DNA from: DATFVA01 sp963721075
GTDB taxonomy: Bacteria; Bacteroidota; Ignavibacteria; Ignavibacteriales; Ignavibacteriaceae
Length of the DNA: 64,000 nucleotides
NCBI GenBank assembly: GCA_963721075.1
Contig: CAVRHV010000014.1
Coordinates: 58,715-122,714, forward strand
Direction: 5' to 3'
In this document: in pieces, positions 17,525-27,025 of the stretch
Layout of the letters: every line of letters begins with the position of its first letter
Position numbering within the stretch: the stretch's first letter is position 1
The notes under the pieces: model-generated
Database searches by the model: none
Seen by the model: only the letters and a program-made list of their open reading frames with translations
What the model was told of the DNA's origin: nothing
Position numbers and translations under genes: made by a program

Positions 17525-18773
17525 TTATTTCCAGTCAGCCAGCAGAGTTACGATATCATCCTGCAGATCCCTGTGAAACCATCGCCCCTTTACTGTCAAA
17601 CTCAAATATTATACTTAGGATAAGATCATCGCCGGAAGCGGTTGTAACATATCCCGATAGGGAAGAAACTCCGTTCAGTGTACCTGTTTTGCCGTGGAAA
17701 TTATTTTCGGCACGGGTTCCTCTCATTCGATGATGAAGTGTTCCGTCAACGCCCGCAATACTCAGAGAGTTATAGAAGTCATCAAAATGCGCGAGGTCGA
17801 AATACATCTTCTCAAGCACTCCTGCCAGTGCACCAACAGTAATCTGATCAAAACGTGAAATTCCCGATCCGTCAACTATTGACGATCCTTCGGAAAAAAT
17901 ACCGTTATCTTTTATGAAAGAAAGAATAGCCTGGGTTGAGAAAAATGCGTTTCCCTGTTTGCCGGTCGTCTCGGCTCCAAGGGTCTTAAATAAACATTCC
18001 GCCAGGAAGTTATCACTGTGCTTATTTATATCCTGCAGGAGATTTCTTAATGTGATTCCCGAGTTTGTTATCTCAACAGCTCCGTCGGGTGTAATTCCCT
18101 GAACAGCTTTTGCATCTACCGATATTCCCTGGTTCAGCAGCTCGCTTCTCAGACATTCAGCAGCATTCAGAGGAGGATTCTTTACATTCACAAGGTATCT
18201 TCTTGTGTGTCTTCCTCTTTTCCTGTAAGTAACTTTACGGTTCCTGTCAATAACAAGTGCCGATATCGGCGGCAGCTTAACGTTGGCTACCTCGTCCCTT
18301 ATCCAGTCATCTCTGGTATAAACGTCATCAAAGTAGCTGTCATCGCCTACAATTTTACCCGTAACTTTTTTAATGCCTTTCTGCTTCAGATCATTTACGC
18401 ATTTTTCCAGATCTTCCTGTGAAAAGAGAGAATTGCCATATCCTTTAATATAAAGGTTCCCGTTTATAACGCCGTCTTTAATATTCTGATCATCTGTCAT
18501 CAGGGAAGTTTTCAGAACGAAATCACCGCCCAGTTCCGAAAGGGCCGTAGCCGTTGTAAATAATTTTGTATTTGATGCCGGTATCATCGATGCGGCTGGA
18601 TTAAGAGAAAAAATTGTATCCTGGGTTAAAGGATTAAAAACAAGCACAGCAGCATGTGTTGATGAAGGAAGTCGTGATAGTATATGGTGTATCCTTGAAG
18701 CTATCTCATCTTTAGAAGAAGGATACAGAGTTGAAACAAAAAGAAAGAGAACAAAAATCGTACGCTTAAGCAT
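17525..18773 (-). CDS. dacB: D-alanyl-D-alanine carboxypeptidase/endopeptidase (PBP4, S13), 3' frameshift
   Basis: About 415 residues. Signal peptide, then SxxK (ASNTKLFTTATAL), SxN (HSDNFLAECLF) and KTG (HGKTGTLNGVSSLSGY) motifs in the order of family S13. It trims or cleaves peptidoglycan peptides in the periplasm. The frame as given ends early with a nonsense tail (AMVSQGSAG); removing one G from GGGG (17585-17588) gives RWFHRDLQDDIVTLLADWK and stops at 17525-17527, which matches the family's end. Start placed at the second ATG (18773) because AAAGGA lies 5-6 nt before it. Confidence 0.88.
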
Positions 18774-18960
18774 GCCCATCCTTTAAAAAGCCTAAAATCT
18801 GAATTTGTTTAATTAGCAGGTAATATTATTTTTATAATCAAGTAGCCGAATTAATGTATTTTTAATTTTGTTCTTATTTTTTTAATGCAAAAATGAAGTA
18901 AATTAAAATTAATTAAAAGGCAAACTATCTACACTTATTAAATATTTTTTTAAGGAGAAC

Positions 18961-19830
18961 ATGGCTAAATCCAAACAAGTACTGAAAGCGTATGAAAATC
19001 TCGATTTTCTAAATTCATCTGATGCAAGGATCCTGCGCATCCTTGCCGAATTCCTCGAACCGAAAACCAAATTCAGGAAACATAAGATAGTCGATACCAT
19101 CGTATTTTTCGGGTCCGCAAGATTGATGTCGAAAAGGAAATCAACTGCGGCGCTGAATAAATTCAAAACAATAAATCCCAAAGACACATCCAATGATAAG
19201 CTGGCAGAGAGACTTAGAAACGCACAGCATATGGTGAAAATGTCAAAATATTATGAAGATGCCGTAGAACTTTCAAGAAGGTTAACCGAATGGTCGCTTA
19301 ACCTTGATACTTCAGGCAACCGTTTTATAATCTGTACAGGCGGGGGGCCCGGCATTATGGAGGCAGCGAATAAAGGAGCCAAGCTTGCAGGAGGGTATTC
19401 ACTGGGATTAAACATAAGTATACCTTTTGAGCAATTCGTTAATAAGTATGTTAGTCCCGACCTAAGATTCGAATTTCACTACTTCTTTATGAGAAAGTTC
19501 TGGTTTGCTTACCTGGCCAAAGCTCTTATCGTCTTCCCCGGCGGCTTCGGTACTATGGATGAGTTTTTCGAGATAATTACACTTATCCAGACGGACAAGA
19601 TCAAGAAAAAAATGCTTTTAATTGTTTACGATGAAAAATACTGGAAGAATATAATAAACTTTGACGGACTCGTTGCGAACGCAGTAATTAGTCCTTCTGA
19701 TCTGAACCTGTTTTCTTTCTGCGAGAATGTTGATGATGCATTCAATTTGATAACGAAGCATTTTGAGAAGTATTATTTGAAGAAAGAAGCCGAGAAAAGG
19801 GAACTGGAGCCGAAGATTCAATTGAAGTAG
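18961..19830 (+). CDS. LOG-family protein (lysine decarboxylase-like nucleotide phosphoribohydrolase)
   Basis: 289 residues. Nucleotide-binding GGGPGIMEAANKGA and the LOG signature FPGGFGTMDEFFE, with the catalytic Arg in YFFMRKFWFAY before it. LOG proteins hydrolyse nucleoside 5'-monophosphates to the base and ribose 5-phosphate. The N-terminal 80-residue extension (a helix, a strand TIVFFGSARL, and a KRKSTAALN insert) places it in the larger type found in Bacteroidota. Strong RBS AAGGAG. A 180-bp AT-rich spacer upstream should hold the promoter. Confidence 0.88.
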   Translation: MAKSKQVLKAYENLDFLNSSDARILRILAEFLEPKTKFRKHKIVDTIVFFGSARLMSKRKSTAALNKFKTINPKDTSNDKLAERLRNAQHMVKMSKYYEDAVELSRRLTEWSLNLDTSGNRFIICTGGGPGIMEAANKGAKLAGGYSLGLNISIPFEQFVNKYVSPDLRFEFHYFFMRKFWFAYLAKALIVFPGGFGTMDEFFEIITLIQTDKIKKKMLLIVYDEKYWKNIINFDGLVANAVISPSDLNLFSFCENVDDAFNLITKHFEKYYLKKEAEKRELEPKIQLK

Positions 19831-19923
19831 GATTTAAGATCCGTGAAAGATGTCTCCCTGACGATCGAAACGACACTTGGCTTATAAGTCGGGGTAATAA
19901 AAGAATAAAGTGCAGGAAGGGCA

Positions 19924-19960
19924 TAAAAAAGGCTGTCCGGTAACAAAACGGGACAGCCTA
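19924..19960 (-). terminator. Rho-independent terminator of rpsU
   Basis: GGCTGTCC at 19931-19938 pairs with GGACAGCC at 19951-19958, and on the minus strand the hairpin is followed by TTTTTT. Confidence 0.9.
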
Positions 19961-19966
19961 AATAGA

Positions 19967-20158
19967 TTAATCGTTAGAATCTGATCTGTGTGCACGTCTT
20001 TCAGCTTTAAGACGTTCCATACGTTTCTTTATAGAAGGTTTAACAAAAAAGGTTCTTTTCTTGAATTCTTTCAGCACTCCGGATCTTTCGTATTTCTTTT
20101 TGAACCTTCTTAATGCTTTATCTATTGATTCGTTTTCGCCTACTGTAATACCAACCAA
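19967..20158 (-). CDS. rpsU: 30S ribosomal protein bS21
   Basis: 63 residues, basic, with the bS21 pattern: ITVGENESIDKALRRFKKKY then a lysine/arginine-rich helix (PSIKKRMERLKAERRAHR). It binds 16S rRNA near the anti-Shine-Dalgarno region. The start is a TTG, 9 nt after a GAGGTG ribosome binding site; no in-frame ATG exists nearby. Followed by its own terminator. Upstream, the zinc-ribbon gene ends 28 bp away in the same direction. Confidence 0.93.
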   Translation of the reverse strand: MVGITVGENESIDKALRRFKKKYERSGVLKEFKKRTFFVKPSIKKRMERLKAERRAHRSDSND

Positions 20159-20186
20159 ATTATTTCACCTCGCTTTAAATGTTGGT

Positions 20187-20570
20187 TTAGTGAGATATTG
20201 ATTCAATTAATTTTTTATTACCTGATTTCTGGAATTCAACCGTAATAGAGCTATGTCCGTTAGACATTACCTCTTTGCCTACAACCTTCCCGAAATCATC
20301 CCAATTCTGATGATAAATAGATTCACCCACTGTAAATGATTTTGTTGGTGAATAAACCGTACAATCTTCGTTTTCAATTCCTTCTAAAGATGGCTTCGTT
20401 TCTTTAACATCTTCTGTAAGGTCAATGATCATAGTCTGCTTACATTTCTTACATTTAGCCCATCTTTTATTCTCATTATTTTCATTCAAAGAGACTTCGC
20501 CAAGTAATTCCATCTTTCTTACTGCATTACAAATTCCGCAAAAAGCCTCTACATTTTTAACTCTTGCCAT
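20187..20570 (-). CDS. Zinc-ribbon protein with DUF3553-like C-terminal domain, function unknown
   Basis: 127 residues. N-terminal four-cysteine ribbon: FCGICNAVRKM ... WAKCKKCKQTMII (Cys-x2-Cys, Cys-x2-Cys). A short acidic linker, then a domain with FTVGESIYHQNWDDFGKVVG and ITVEFQKSGNKKLIES, the pattern of small SH3/Tudor-like folds (DUF3553/CarD-like) that bind protein or nucleic acid. RBS AAAGGTG. Sits between rpsU and a stress-protein gene in the same direction, so a role with ribosomes or transcription is a guess. Confidence 0.6.
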   Translation of the reverse strand: MARVKNVEAFCGICNAVRKMELLGEVSLNENNENKRWAKCKKCKQTMIIDLTEDVKETKPSLEGIENEDCTVYSPTKSFTVGESIYHQNWDDFGKVVGKEVMSNGHSSITVEFQKSGNKKLIESISH

Positions 20571-20644
20571 TTTAACACCTTTATAAACTTGCAGACATTA
20601 AATATATCAAAAGAAGTGAGGATAATCAAGAAAATAATATCTGT

Positions 20645-21104
20645 TTACTTCTCGTCTTCTGAAGGAGTAATAACCAAAACGGGGCAGGCGGCATATCGTA
20701 ATTACTTTTTCTGCAACACTGCCTAAAAGGGTGTGCAAAATGCCTGTTCTGCCGTGAGTTGCTATTACTATAAGGTCGATTTTGTTAGATTCGCAGTAAT
20801 CAATAATCGTCTCGAAATCGATACCTTTCTTGATGACGGGTACGATTTCAACAGATTTATCTTTATTAATCTTCTCCAGCGCCTTATTAAGAGAATTCTT
20901 TGCATCCTCCTCTATTGTTTTTACTATCTTTTCCTCAGAAAGATCCAGGGATCTGATGGCAAGTATAGGAGGAGTTTTTTCAAGTACATTCAGGAAATGG
21001 ACTTTAGCTCCGTACTGTTTTGCAATATCGATAGCATATGAAGCAGCTGAAAGAGAAAGATTGCTGAAGTCAGTAGGCAGCAGGATGTTTTTAATATTAA
21101 ACAT
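20645..21104 (-). CDS. Universal stress protein (UspA family), 3' frameshift
   Basis: About 152 residues after correction. Starts MFNIKNILLPTDFSNLS; ATP-binding tail THGRTGILHTLLGSVAEKV. The frame given ends in RLPRFGYYSFRRR, unlike the family; dropping one base near 20698-20702 restores VIRYAACPVLVITPSEDEK and the stop at 20645-20647, the normal Usp ending. Function is stress survival; the ATP-binding G-x2-G-x9-G(S/T)-like motif is present. Lies 9 bp downstream of the anti-sigma gene, suggesting one transcript with the sigma factor. Confidence 0.88.
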
Positions 21105-21113
21105 ATTCCCAAC

Positions 21114-21957
21114 TTAATTTAATTGACAAAGATTATTTTCAATTTCATCGGGAGAACCGTTGGAAACAACGGCAAAGATGTTCTCCTTAACCTTGGTAAA
21201 GAGAGTTACAAAACTTCCCTCCGTAGATTCATAGCATTTGCCGGAATTAAGATAGGTAAGAAGATCATCAGTAAGCGTTAAAAAATGATTTTTCTTTATA
21301 TCTGATTCATCAACCTGGAACAAGTACACCAGTTTTCCATCAGGAGTTGAATAAACATGGTGGGCAAACTTTTCTCCGTGGTCAGTTGAAACCACAGCAC
21401 CTACGAGTTTCCAGTTTTTTATCTCCGGTACATAAGTTTTATATGCTACTCCCTGTTCAGCAAAAAAACGCCTGATTTTCTCAGAACTGTCAGATGTAAA
21501 CTGGGGTGCAAGTTTTCCCGCCAGGATGCTCTCAAAATTATGCTTAGCCTGTACGTACATATTTGAGCTTCCGCTCTGTTCTGCAGCAAAGTTAGTGTAC
21601 TCGGGTACCCTGGGAAGGTTTAGAAGTAAAAGTACAACTGCGAGGATAACAACAAGAGTTCCTCCCCAGGCAAAAGCCGGTTTACGGAAATATATTCGGA
21701 GGAAGAAGCCGGGAAAGCAGATCTGAGCCTGAAGCAGGTGAGATATTTCCTTCAATTCGTTTTTTTAATTTAGCCGGAACGGGGGCGATCTTTAAGCGTT
21801 CGGAAACTAGCTTCTTAATGGATGTCTGCACGAAATATTCAAACTGCAGGTCGGGATTATTTCTGATCTCATCACGCAGTTTTTGTTCAAGCCCTGCATC
21901 CTTAATTTCTCCGTCTGCAAGCGCTGCTATGTAATATAAATCTCTGTTTTCTTTCAT
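21114..21957 (-). CDS. Probable anti-sigma factor, frameshifted
   Basis: About 280 residues joined across one base (21700-21715; GSDLLS continues as GFFLRIYFRKPAFAW). N-terminal ~80 residues are cytosolic and helical (DLYYIAALADGEIKDAGLEQ; VSERLKIAPVPAKLKKRI); a membrane helix (WGGTLVVILAVVLLLL) follows, then a periplasmic domain. The gene follows the ECF sigma factor by 4 bp, the standard anti-sigma layout. The ZAS zinc motif (HxxxCxxC) is absent, so it would be a zinc-independent type. The partner and trigger are unknown. Confidence 0.7.
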
Positions 21958-21961
21958 AAAA

Positions 21962-22550
21962 TCATTCGTCTTTATCCTGATGCTCTATATAACCCTTATC
22001 CGCAGCATAATTATAGAGCTTCGCAAAAAGCATTTTCCTTGCACGGTGCAGTCTTGACCTGACAGTACCCACCGGAACGTCGACAAAATCTGCTATTTCA
22101 TCGTACGAAAATCCTTCAATATCGCACAAAATAATCACCGTTCTGAAATCTTCAGGAAGGGAGGCGATAGCATTGGAAAGTTCATCATCGAGCAGATTGT
22201 CGTACATTTCTTTCTCGAGGTGAGCGCTGTCCGTTGAAGACGGCTTTATATTCTCATAGAAATTTTCCACTTCCTCATAATCAACTTTATCCGGTTCTTT
22301 CGAAGATTTTCTATATGAGTTGATAAAGGTATTCTTCATTATCCGGAACAACCAGGCCTTGCAATTAGTTCCCTTTTCAAATTTATCGAAGAAACGGAAA
22401 GCTTTGAGGTATGTTTCCTGGACGAGGTCGTCTGCCTCATCGCCGTCGCCTGTCATTCTAAGAGCAAAATTGTACAAGAGCGTCCATATGGGGCACAGCT
22501 TCCCTCTCAAATTCAGCATAAAGCTGCTTTTGATCATCAATTATTGCCAT
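21962..22550 (-). CDS. ECF-type RNA polymerase sigma factor, frameshifted near N-terminus
   Basis: About 195 residues. The true N-terminus MAIIDDQKQLYAEFEREAVP reads in another frame; dropping one base at ~22473-22477 joins it to DALYNFALRM. Region 2 is visible as LRMTGDGDEADDLVQETYLK and WLFRIMKNTFIN; region 4 as LPEDFRTVIILCDIEGFSYD and VDVPVGTVRSRLHRARK. Such ECF factors (RpoE-like) are released from a membrane anti-sigma upon envelope stress. ATG at 22548-22550. Overlapping or adjacent genes downstream: anti-sigma, then Usp. Confidence 0.9.
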
Positions 22551-22643
22551 TAAAATTGGAAATGGAAACATATTCTGCTATTGGTTATCAGATGACCGCA
22601 TTTGTTATCAGCAATTATATCAAAATTAAAGTATTTATCAAAT

Positions 22644-24102
22644 TCAGAGGATAACTTCCCCATTCACACTCTCCGTATGAGGGGAATCTGTCTCAATAAA
22701 GAATCCGTTGACAACTACATATTTTACTTTCCCTTTAGCGGTAATGTAGAAGTTTGCGGGGCCATCAACCTTAATCCTTTTATCGCCATAATCTGTCATT
22801 ATGATATTTACAGGAAGTTTCGAGTATTCCTCTTCCGGCTGGAAATTTACGCTGACGTTGGTAATACCTATCAGAGTATAAACTCTTGAAATCCAGTCCT
22901 GAAAGTTCTTCATAAGAGGATATGACTTTTGCATAAGTTTTCCCGGCATGGATTTCCATTCCTGACAGATCATAATCCTCATATCCGCTGAAAATCGATA
23001 AGTCGCCGATATCGGTTACACTTCCTACCGAATAAAATGATCTCGCAGGATCTTTATTAATTTCTGTCCGGTTTATACCCACGTCGATTTTTATTTGCTG
23101 ACCGTTGACGGTATAGTCGAGGTTCCTGAGGATAAGGTCCATCAGGTTATCTTTTTCATTGAAGGGAACAGCATCGTAAGTATCAACCGGTTCCTGTACG
23201 TATCCTGCCTCTGCTATACTCTTAAAGGCCGTAAGCAGAGCGATGAAGTTCATCTTCCTGAGAAACTGTTTTTCGGGATCGCCCTTCCAGCCGCCGGTTT
23301 CTATAAGAATAGTGCTGGTTCCCCAGGTCTGAAAGTTATCGCCGAAAGCACGCGGTTCATAATCATCGGAATACTTTCCGATATGGCCCGGGATGTAATC
23401 ACTCAATGCTTTGTCGAGCTGGCCGATAAGCTGCATTGCCTTTTTTCTGACGGGGTCAACCGACTTTTCATAATTCATAGCAGGAGCAAGGAAAGAGATA
23501 GAGGCAGACTTGAATGTTCTTCCCGCACTGTAATAAATGCTCTGATCGTGGAGGTTAAATCCGAAATCCGCTTTAATAGAATCGAAAGCAGATTTAAGTA
23601 TTCTTGCTTCGGGGGACTGCTCTCTTACTGCATCGCGGTTCAGGTCGATCTGGTAAACATTCCTTCTCTCAAAAACCTCGGCTCCGTCGGGATTAACCAT
23701 CGGCATAAAATATATGGTCAGCTTTTCCAGCACTTCTTTTTTGAAATCATCAAACTGACTGCTCTGTTTGAAAAAGTTAAAGATATCGAAGAGTGCCATT
23801 GTTGCGGTCGGTTCATCGCCATGCATCTGCGACCAGAGGAAAACCCTGGTTTTGCCTGTTCCAATTGAGATCAAATATATCTCGCGTTTTTGAACAGACA
23901 GACCCACCTGCTTCACAGTAAATAAGGAGTCGTTTTTGAGTTTATCGATTAGTGGTTTAATATCTGAATGCTTAAAGCGTCTGTTCGTGAGCGATTTCTC
24001 ACGGAAATTTCCATAGGAATTATTGAGCTGCGTGGTAAAGTCCTTGTATTGTGCCATCAAAAGGGAATTAAAAATAATGATTAGAAAAAAGTATTTAATC
24101 AT
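22644..24102 (-). CDS. M14-family zinc carboxypeptidase, frameshifted
   Basis: About 485 residues. Signal peptide MIKYFFLIIIFNSLLMAQ, then the M14 zinc site: HGDE (WSQMHGDEPTATMA) and the third ligand His in GFNLHDQ; the substrate-binding stretch MVNPDGAEVFERRNVYQIDL and catalytic Glu in STILIETGGW. These secreted carboxypeptidases cut C-terminal residues or amidate/murein peptides. The reading frame shifts between about 22860 and 22930; the second frame continues YTLIGITNVSVNFQPEEEY to the stop at 22644, a beta-domain. Downstream sigma gene is 93 bp away, same strand. Confidence 0.82.
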
Positions 24103-24339
24103 ATTGATCAGAATTTAACCATTACCGCCTAAATATACCAACGTTTAGAAACCTGTCATTATCATAAAAAGAATTGTCAATAATATTAAAATAACTTATG
24201 TTATACAAAGTTAATTATGAGCTTTACCAAGCTTTCACGGGGTATAGTTATTCATGGTTTTTTAAGGGCTCCCGCGAGAATTGCAATTTCTGAGTGCACA
24301 AGCTAAATGCTATATGTTTATAAACTCAAGGGTGATGAA

Positions 24340-25908
24340 ATGAAAAAATTTTTTGTCTTCTTTGTGATTTTTTTCCCGCAGTTAAACTTTTCTCAAATCG
24401 TTCCGGAAATTGAATGGTTAAGAATTTATGATGGAATTGGGAACGGGAACGATTTTGTGAATGATATGAAAATGGATAATGAATATAATACTTACCTGGC
24501 AGGGAGGAGTGAAGGTATAGATGGCACACCGGATTTTATCATAATGAAATACTCCAATAGCGGGGATTCTTTATTGAACATCAGATTTATCTCAGCCCCA
24601 GGCGCCTGGGATGAAGCGAATTCGATTGCGGTTGATGCGGCCGGAAATATTTATGCGATCGGAAGCGCTACTTTCGGTCAATCATCATTTTACTCCGTAT
24701 TTTTTAAATATTCCCCAAACGGAAATGTTATCTGGGATAAAAATTATTTTAACGACCCGGACAACGTTTCAGAGGGATTAAAAGTCGTGCTTACCCCCGA
24801 GGAAGATCCTGTGATAGCCTACGCGAAATATAATCCGTATTTATCAACGAGCCTTACAAAATATTCAGCCAACGGTGATTCAATCTGGACGATTCAAATG
24901 AAAGATGACACCAGCGGTTATCAGCTGGATTATATACTTACAGATCCTTTTGGAAATATCTATGCGGCATTAACACAAACATACTATTCGGGGTCGCAAA
25001 TAGTTATACTGAAATTAGATCAGAATGGGCACATAGTCTGGACGAGGATACTGAAAACTGAATCTGTCAGGAAAATGATTATTGATTCCGAGTCAGATTT
25101 AATTGTTGAAACGCATGGAGATGGAGTTCTTGTTAAGTACACATCCGATGGTGACTCGTTATGGTCATACCAGGCTATTGGTTTACTGACCGATATCACT
25201 CTTGATAATGATGAAAACATTCTGGTATGTGGTTATGCCATTGGAATTAATAACTGGGATTATCTGGCCGCTAAAGTTTCACCCGGCGGTACAGAGACCT
25301 GGCATAAAACGTTTAATAGTTATGAAAACCTTGGAGATTTTGCTGTCAGTGTAATCACAGATGAAGACGGTAATTCCTATGTAACAGGTTCATCTCACGA
25401 TATGATAAGCATTGGATCCGCTTACACCTTAAAGTATAATTCATCCGGCGAGATGAAATGGCAGCATAGATTCGATGCACCACCATGCCATTTTTGAAAA
25501 TCCTCAACATATCTTTTTGATGACAGTAATGATGTAATAATTGGCGGCGATTATTCGGATTCTACAAACGGATCAAATTTCTTTTTAATGAAAATAAAAC
25601 AAAAACCGGGGTCGGGGGTTCGTCTATCAGATAATACTATTCCGTCGGATTATTATTTAAGTCAGAATTATCCCAATCCGTTCAATCCCGGCACTACAAT
25701 AGATTTTACAATTCCCCGGAATAGTTTTGTTAAGGTAGAAGTATACGATGCATTAGGCCGGAAGGTGAAAGAACTTGTAAACAGTGAGTTATCAGCAGGC
25801 CGTTACTCTGTTGATTTCAATGCCACGGATCTTTCAAGCGGCATCTACTATTATCGCTTAATCACGAAAGATTTTGTACAAATGAAGAAAGCCGTTTTAT
25901 TAAAGTAG
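24340..25908 (+). CDS. Secreted beta-propeller-type protein with T9SS sorting domain, interrupted by in-frame TGA
   Basis: 522 codons from the ATG at 24340, preceded by AAGGGTGATGAA; signal peptide ends about LNFS. Repeated units of the SBBP type (SIAVDAAGNIYAIGSA; VITDEDGNSYVTGSS; ITLDNDENILVCGYA) suggest a propeller. The last ~80 residues are the Por/T9SS tail: NYPNPFNPGTTIDF ... SSGIYYYRLI ... KKAVLLK. A TGA at 25495-25497 interrupts the frame, with coding quality on both sides. Either a nonsense change or a paired indel (an alternative frame reads HHHAIFENPQHIF across the site). Exported and anchored or released through T9SS. Confidence 0.75.
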
Positions 25909-26027
25909 ACAGCCGGCTGATTGCGTGATTGAAATTCCCTGAGAATGTTTCCTTTGTTGTGTAAAAATGTTAATTTTTAGCCGTAATTTACAGTCCCGGG
26001 GAACTGCAAACCTTAATTTTCCAGATT

Positions 26028-26115
26028 TCTGTTCGGCCTTTGTTCGGCCTATATTCGGCCTATAACCGGCCTCAAACTACGAGATAACTCCGAGTCATAG
26101 CCGGTATAAACGCGG
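26028..26115. repeat. 11-bp tandem repeat, TTCGGCC core
   Basis: Four clear units with TTCGGCC at 26032, 26043, 26054 and the variant ACCGGCC at 26065, spaced exactly 11 bp. The next four 11-mers (to 26115) are degenerate but keep the phase, ending CGA, CGA, CGG, CGG. Confidence 0.75.
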
Positions 26116-26135
26116 AAACCATTATTCCACACTGC

Positions 26136-26149
26136 CATTTTGTCATACT
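26136..26149 (+). repeat. Direct repeat copy 1, CATTTTGTCATACT
   Basis: 14-bp sequence followed by GTAGATTTTTT. An identical 14-mer lies at 26273-26286. Confidence 0.7.
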
Positions 26150-26213
26150 GTAGATTTTTTCTATAGCCGAAAGTTGCATTTTTAGCAATAAATGAAGTGT
26201 ATCATTTTGAGTT

Positions 26214-26257
26214 CAAAAGGCAGACTAAAGGCAGATAAAAGGCAGTTTAATAAGGGA
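26214..26257 (+). repeat. 11-bp tandem repeat, AAAGGCAG core
   Basis: Three clear units with AAAGGCAG at 26216, 26227 and 26238, 11 bp apart, and a fourth degenerate unit (TTAATAAGGGA) in phase. Confidence 0.7.
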
Positions 26258-26272
26258 TACCAAAAAGTATGA

Positions 26273-26286
26273 CATTTTGTCATACT
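26273..26286 (+). repeat. Direct repeat copy 2, CATTTTGTCATACT
   Basis: Identical to 26136-26149, followed by TGTAGAATTT, 10 bp before the DUF2461 stop codon; the flanks are also similar. Confidence 0.7.
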
Positions 26287-26296
26287 TGTAGAATTT

Positions 26297-27025
26297 CTAA
26301 ACAGGGACTCCTAGCGTTTCTTCGAATTTGTCTATAAGCTTTAAGGGACGTGGAGAGATGGCAAAGCAATAAAGGGGATAAAGTGAGGCATAATTCTTTA
26401 CAAGGTCGGTCAGGATATCTGCGGTATAAAGCGACTTATTCTTTTTTGATATCTCTTTTTCCAAAAGTATATACTTGTTCTTCTGAAGCAGATCAAAATT
26501 CTTTTCTGCATTAAACTTTTTCTGAACAAGCTGCGGAGTTTTCTTAAACTCATGCAGGTCATAATGATCGTTAAGATTATATTTATTAAAAGTCTTCACA
26601 ATATCTTTTGAATACCTTGAAAGGTTATGTGAGAAGTATAAATCGTCTCCCTGTTCCCCGTTCAGAAAGATCCCGTAATCAGCACCCTGCTTGTCAAAAT
26701 ATAAATAGAACTCGCTGTCCATTTTGAACCTGCCGAAGTGAATAAGGAAATAGTTTTTGTAGGGTGCATCTTTTGCGAAACGCATGTCCTTATTTATTCT
26801 CATTATGGTTTTGTTGAATTTGGGTTCAGTCCGTATGGCGGGATTAAGCTGGGTGAAAAACTGCCCGATTGAGGCAACAAAAGATTTTGCCGGAAGCACT
26901 ATGTTTTCCTGGTAACGCTGCCTGTTTTTATCGAACCATTTTGTATTATTATTTTTTTCCAGTTCCCCGAGGAAGCTGAAGATATCTTTATTGAACCCGT
27001 TAAATGGAGGCAGCACAGCGCTCAA
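26297..27025 (-). CDS. DUF2461-family protein
   Basis: 242 residues. Family landmarks: FNKDIFSFLGELEKNNNTKW near the start, FNKTIMRINKDMRFAKDAPY and KNYFLIHFGR in the middle. DUF2461 (TIGR02453) proteins are common in Bacteroidota; no biochemical role is established. The start is a TTG overlapping the TGA stop of the upstream outer-membrane protein gene by four bases (TTGA), which implies translational coupling. Confidence 0.85.
   Translation of the reverse strand: MSAVLPPFNGFNKDIFSFLGELEKNNNTKWFDKNRQRYQENIVLPAKSFVASIGQFFTQLNPAIRTEPKFNKTIMRINKDMRFAKDAPYKNYFLIHFGRFKMDSEFYLYFDKQGADYGIFLNGEQGDDLYFSHNLSRYSKDIVKTFNKYNLNDHYDLHEFKKTPQLVQKKFNAEKNFDLLQKNKYILLEKEISKKNKSLYTADILTDLVKNYASLYPLYCFAISPRPLKLIDKFEETLGVPV

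Larger units (their letters stand above)
25909..26296. other. Convergent intergenic spacer with short phased repeats
   Basis: 388 bp between the 3' ends of the T9SS protein and the DUF2461 gene. It holds two arrays of 11-bp units (26028-26115 and 26214-26257) and a duplicated CATTTTGTCATACT. No coding frame. No obvious bidirectional terminator; the repeats may serve instead. Confidence 0.6.

Noticed and set aside
23095..23868. Long antisense frame opposite the M14 carboxypeptidase gene
   Set aside because: The minus-strand gene shows zinc-site and substrate motifs; the opposite frame has none.
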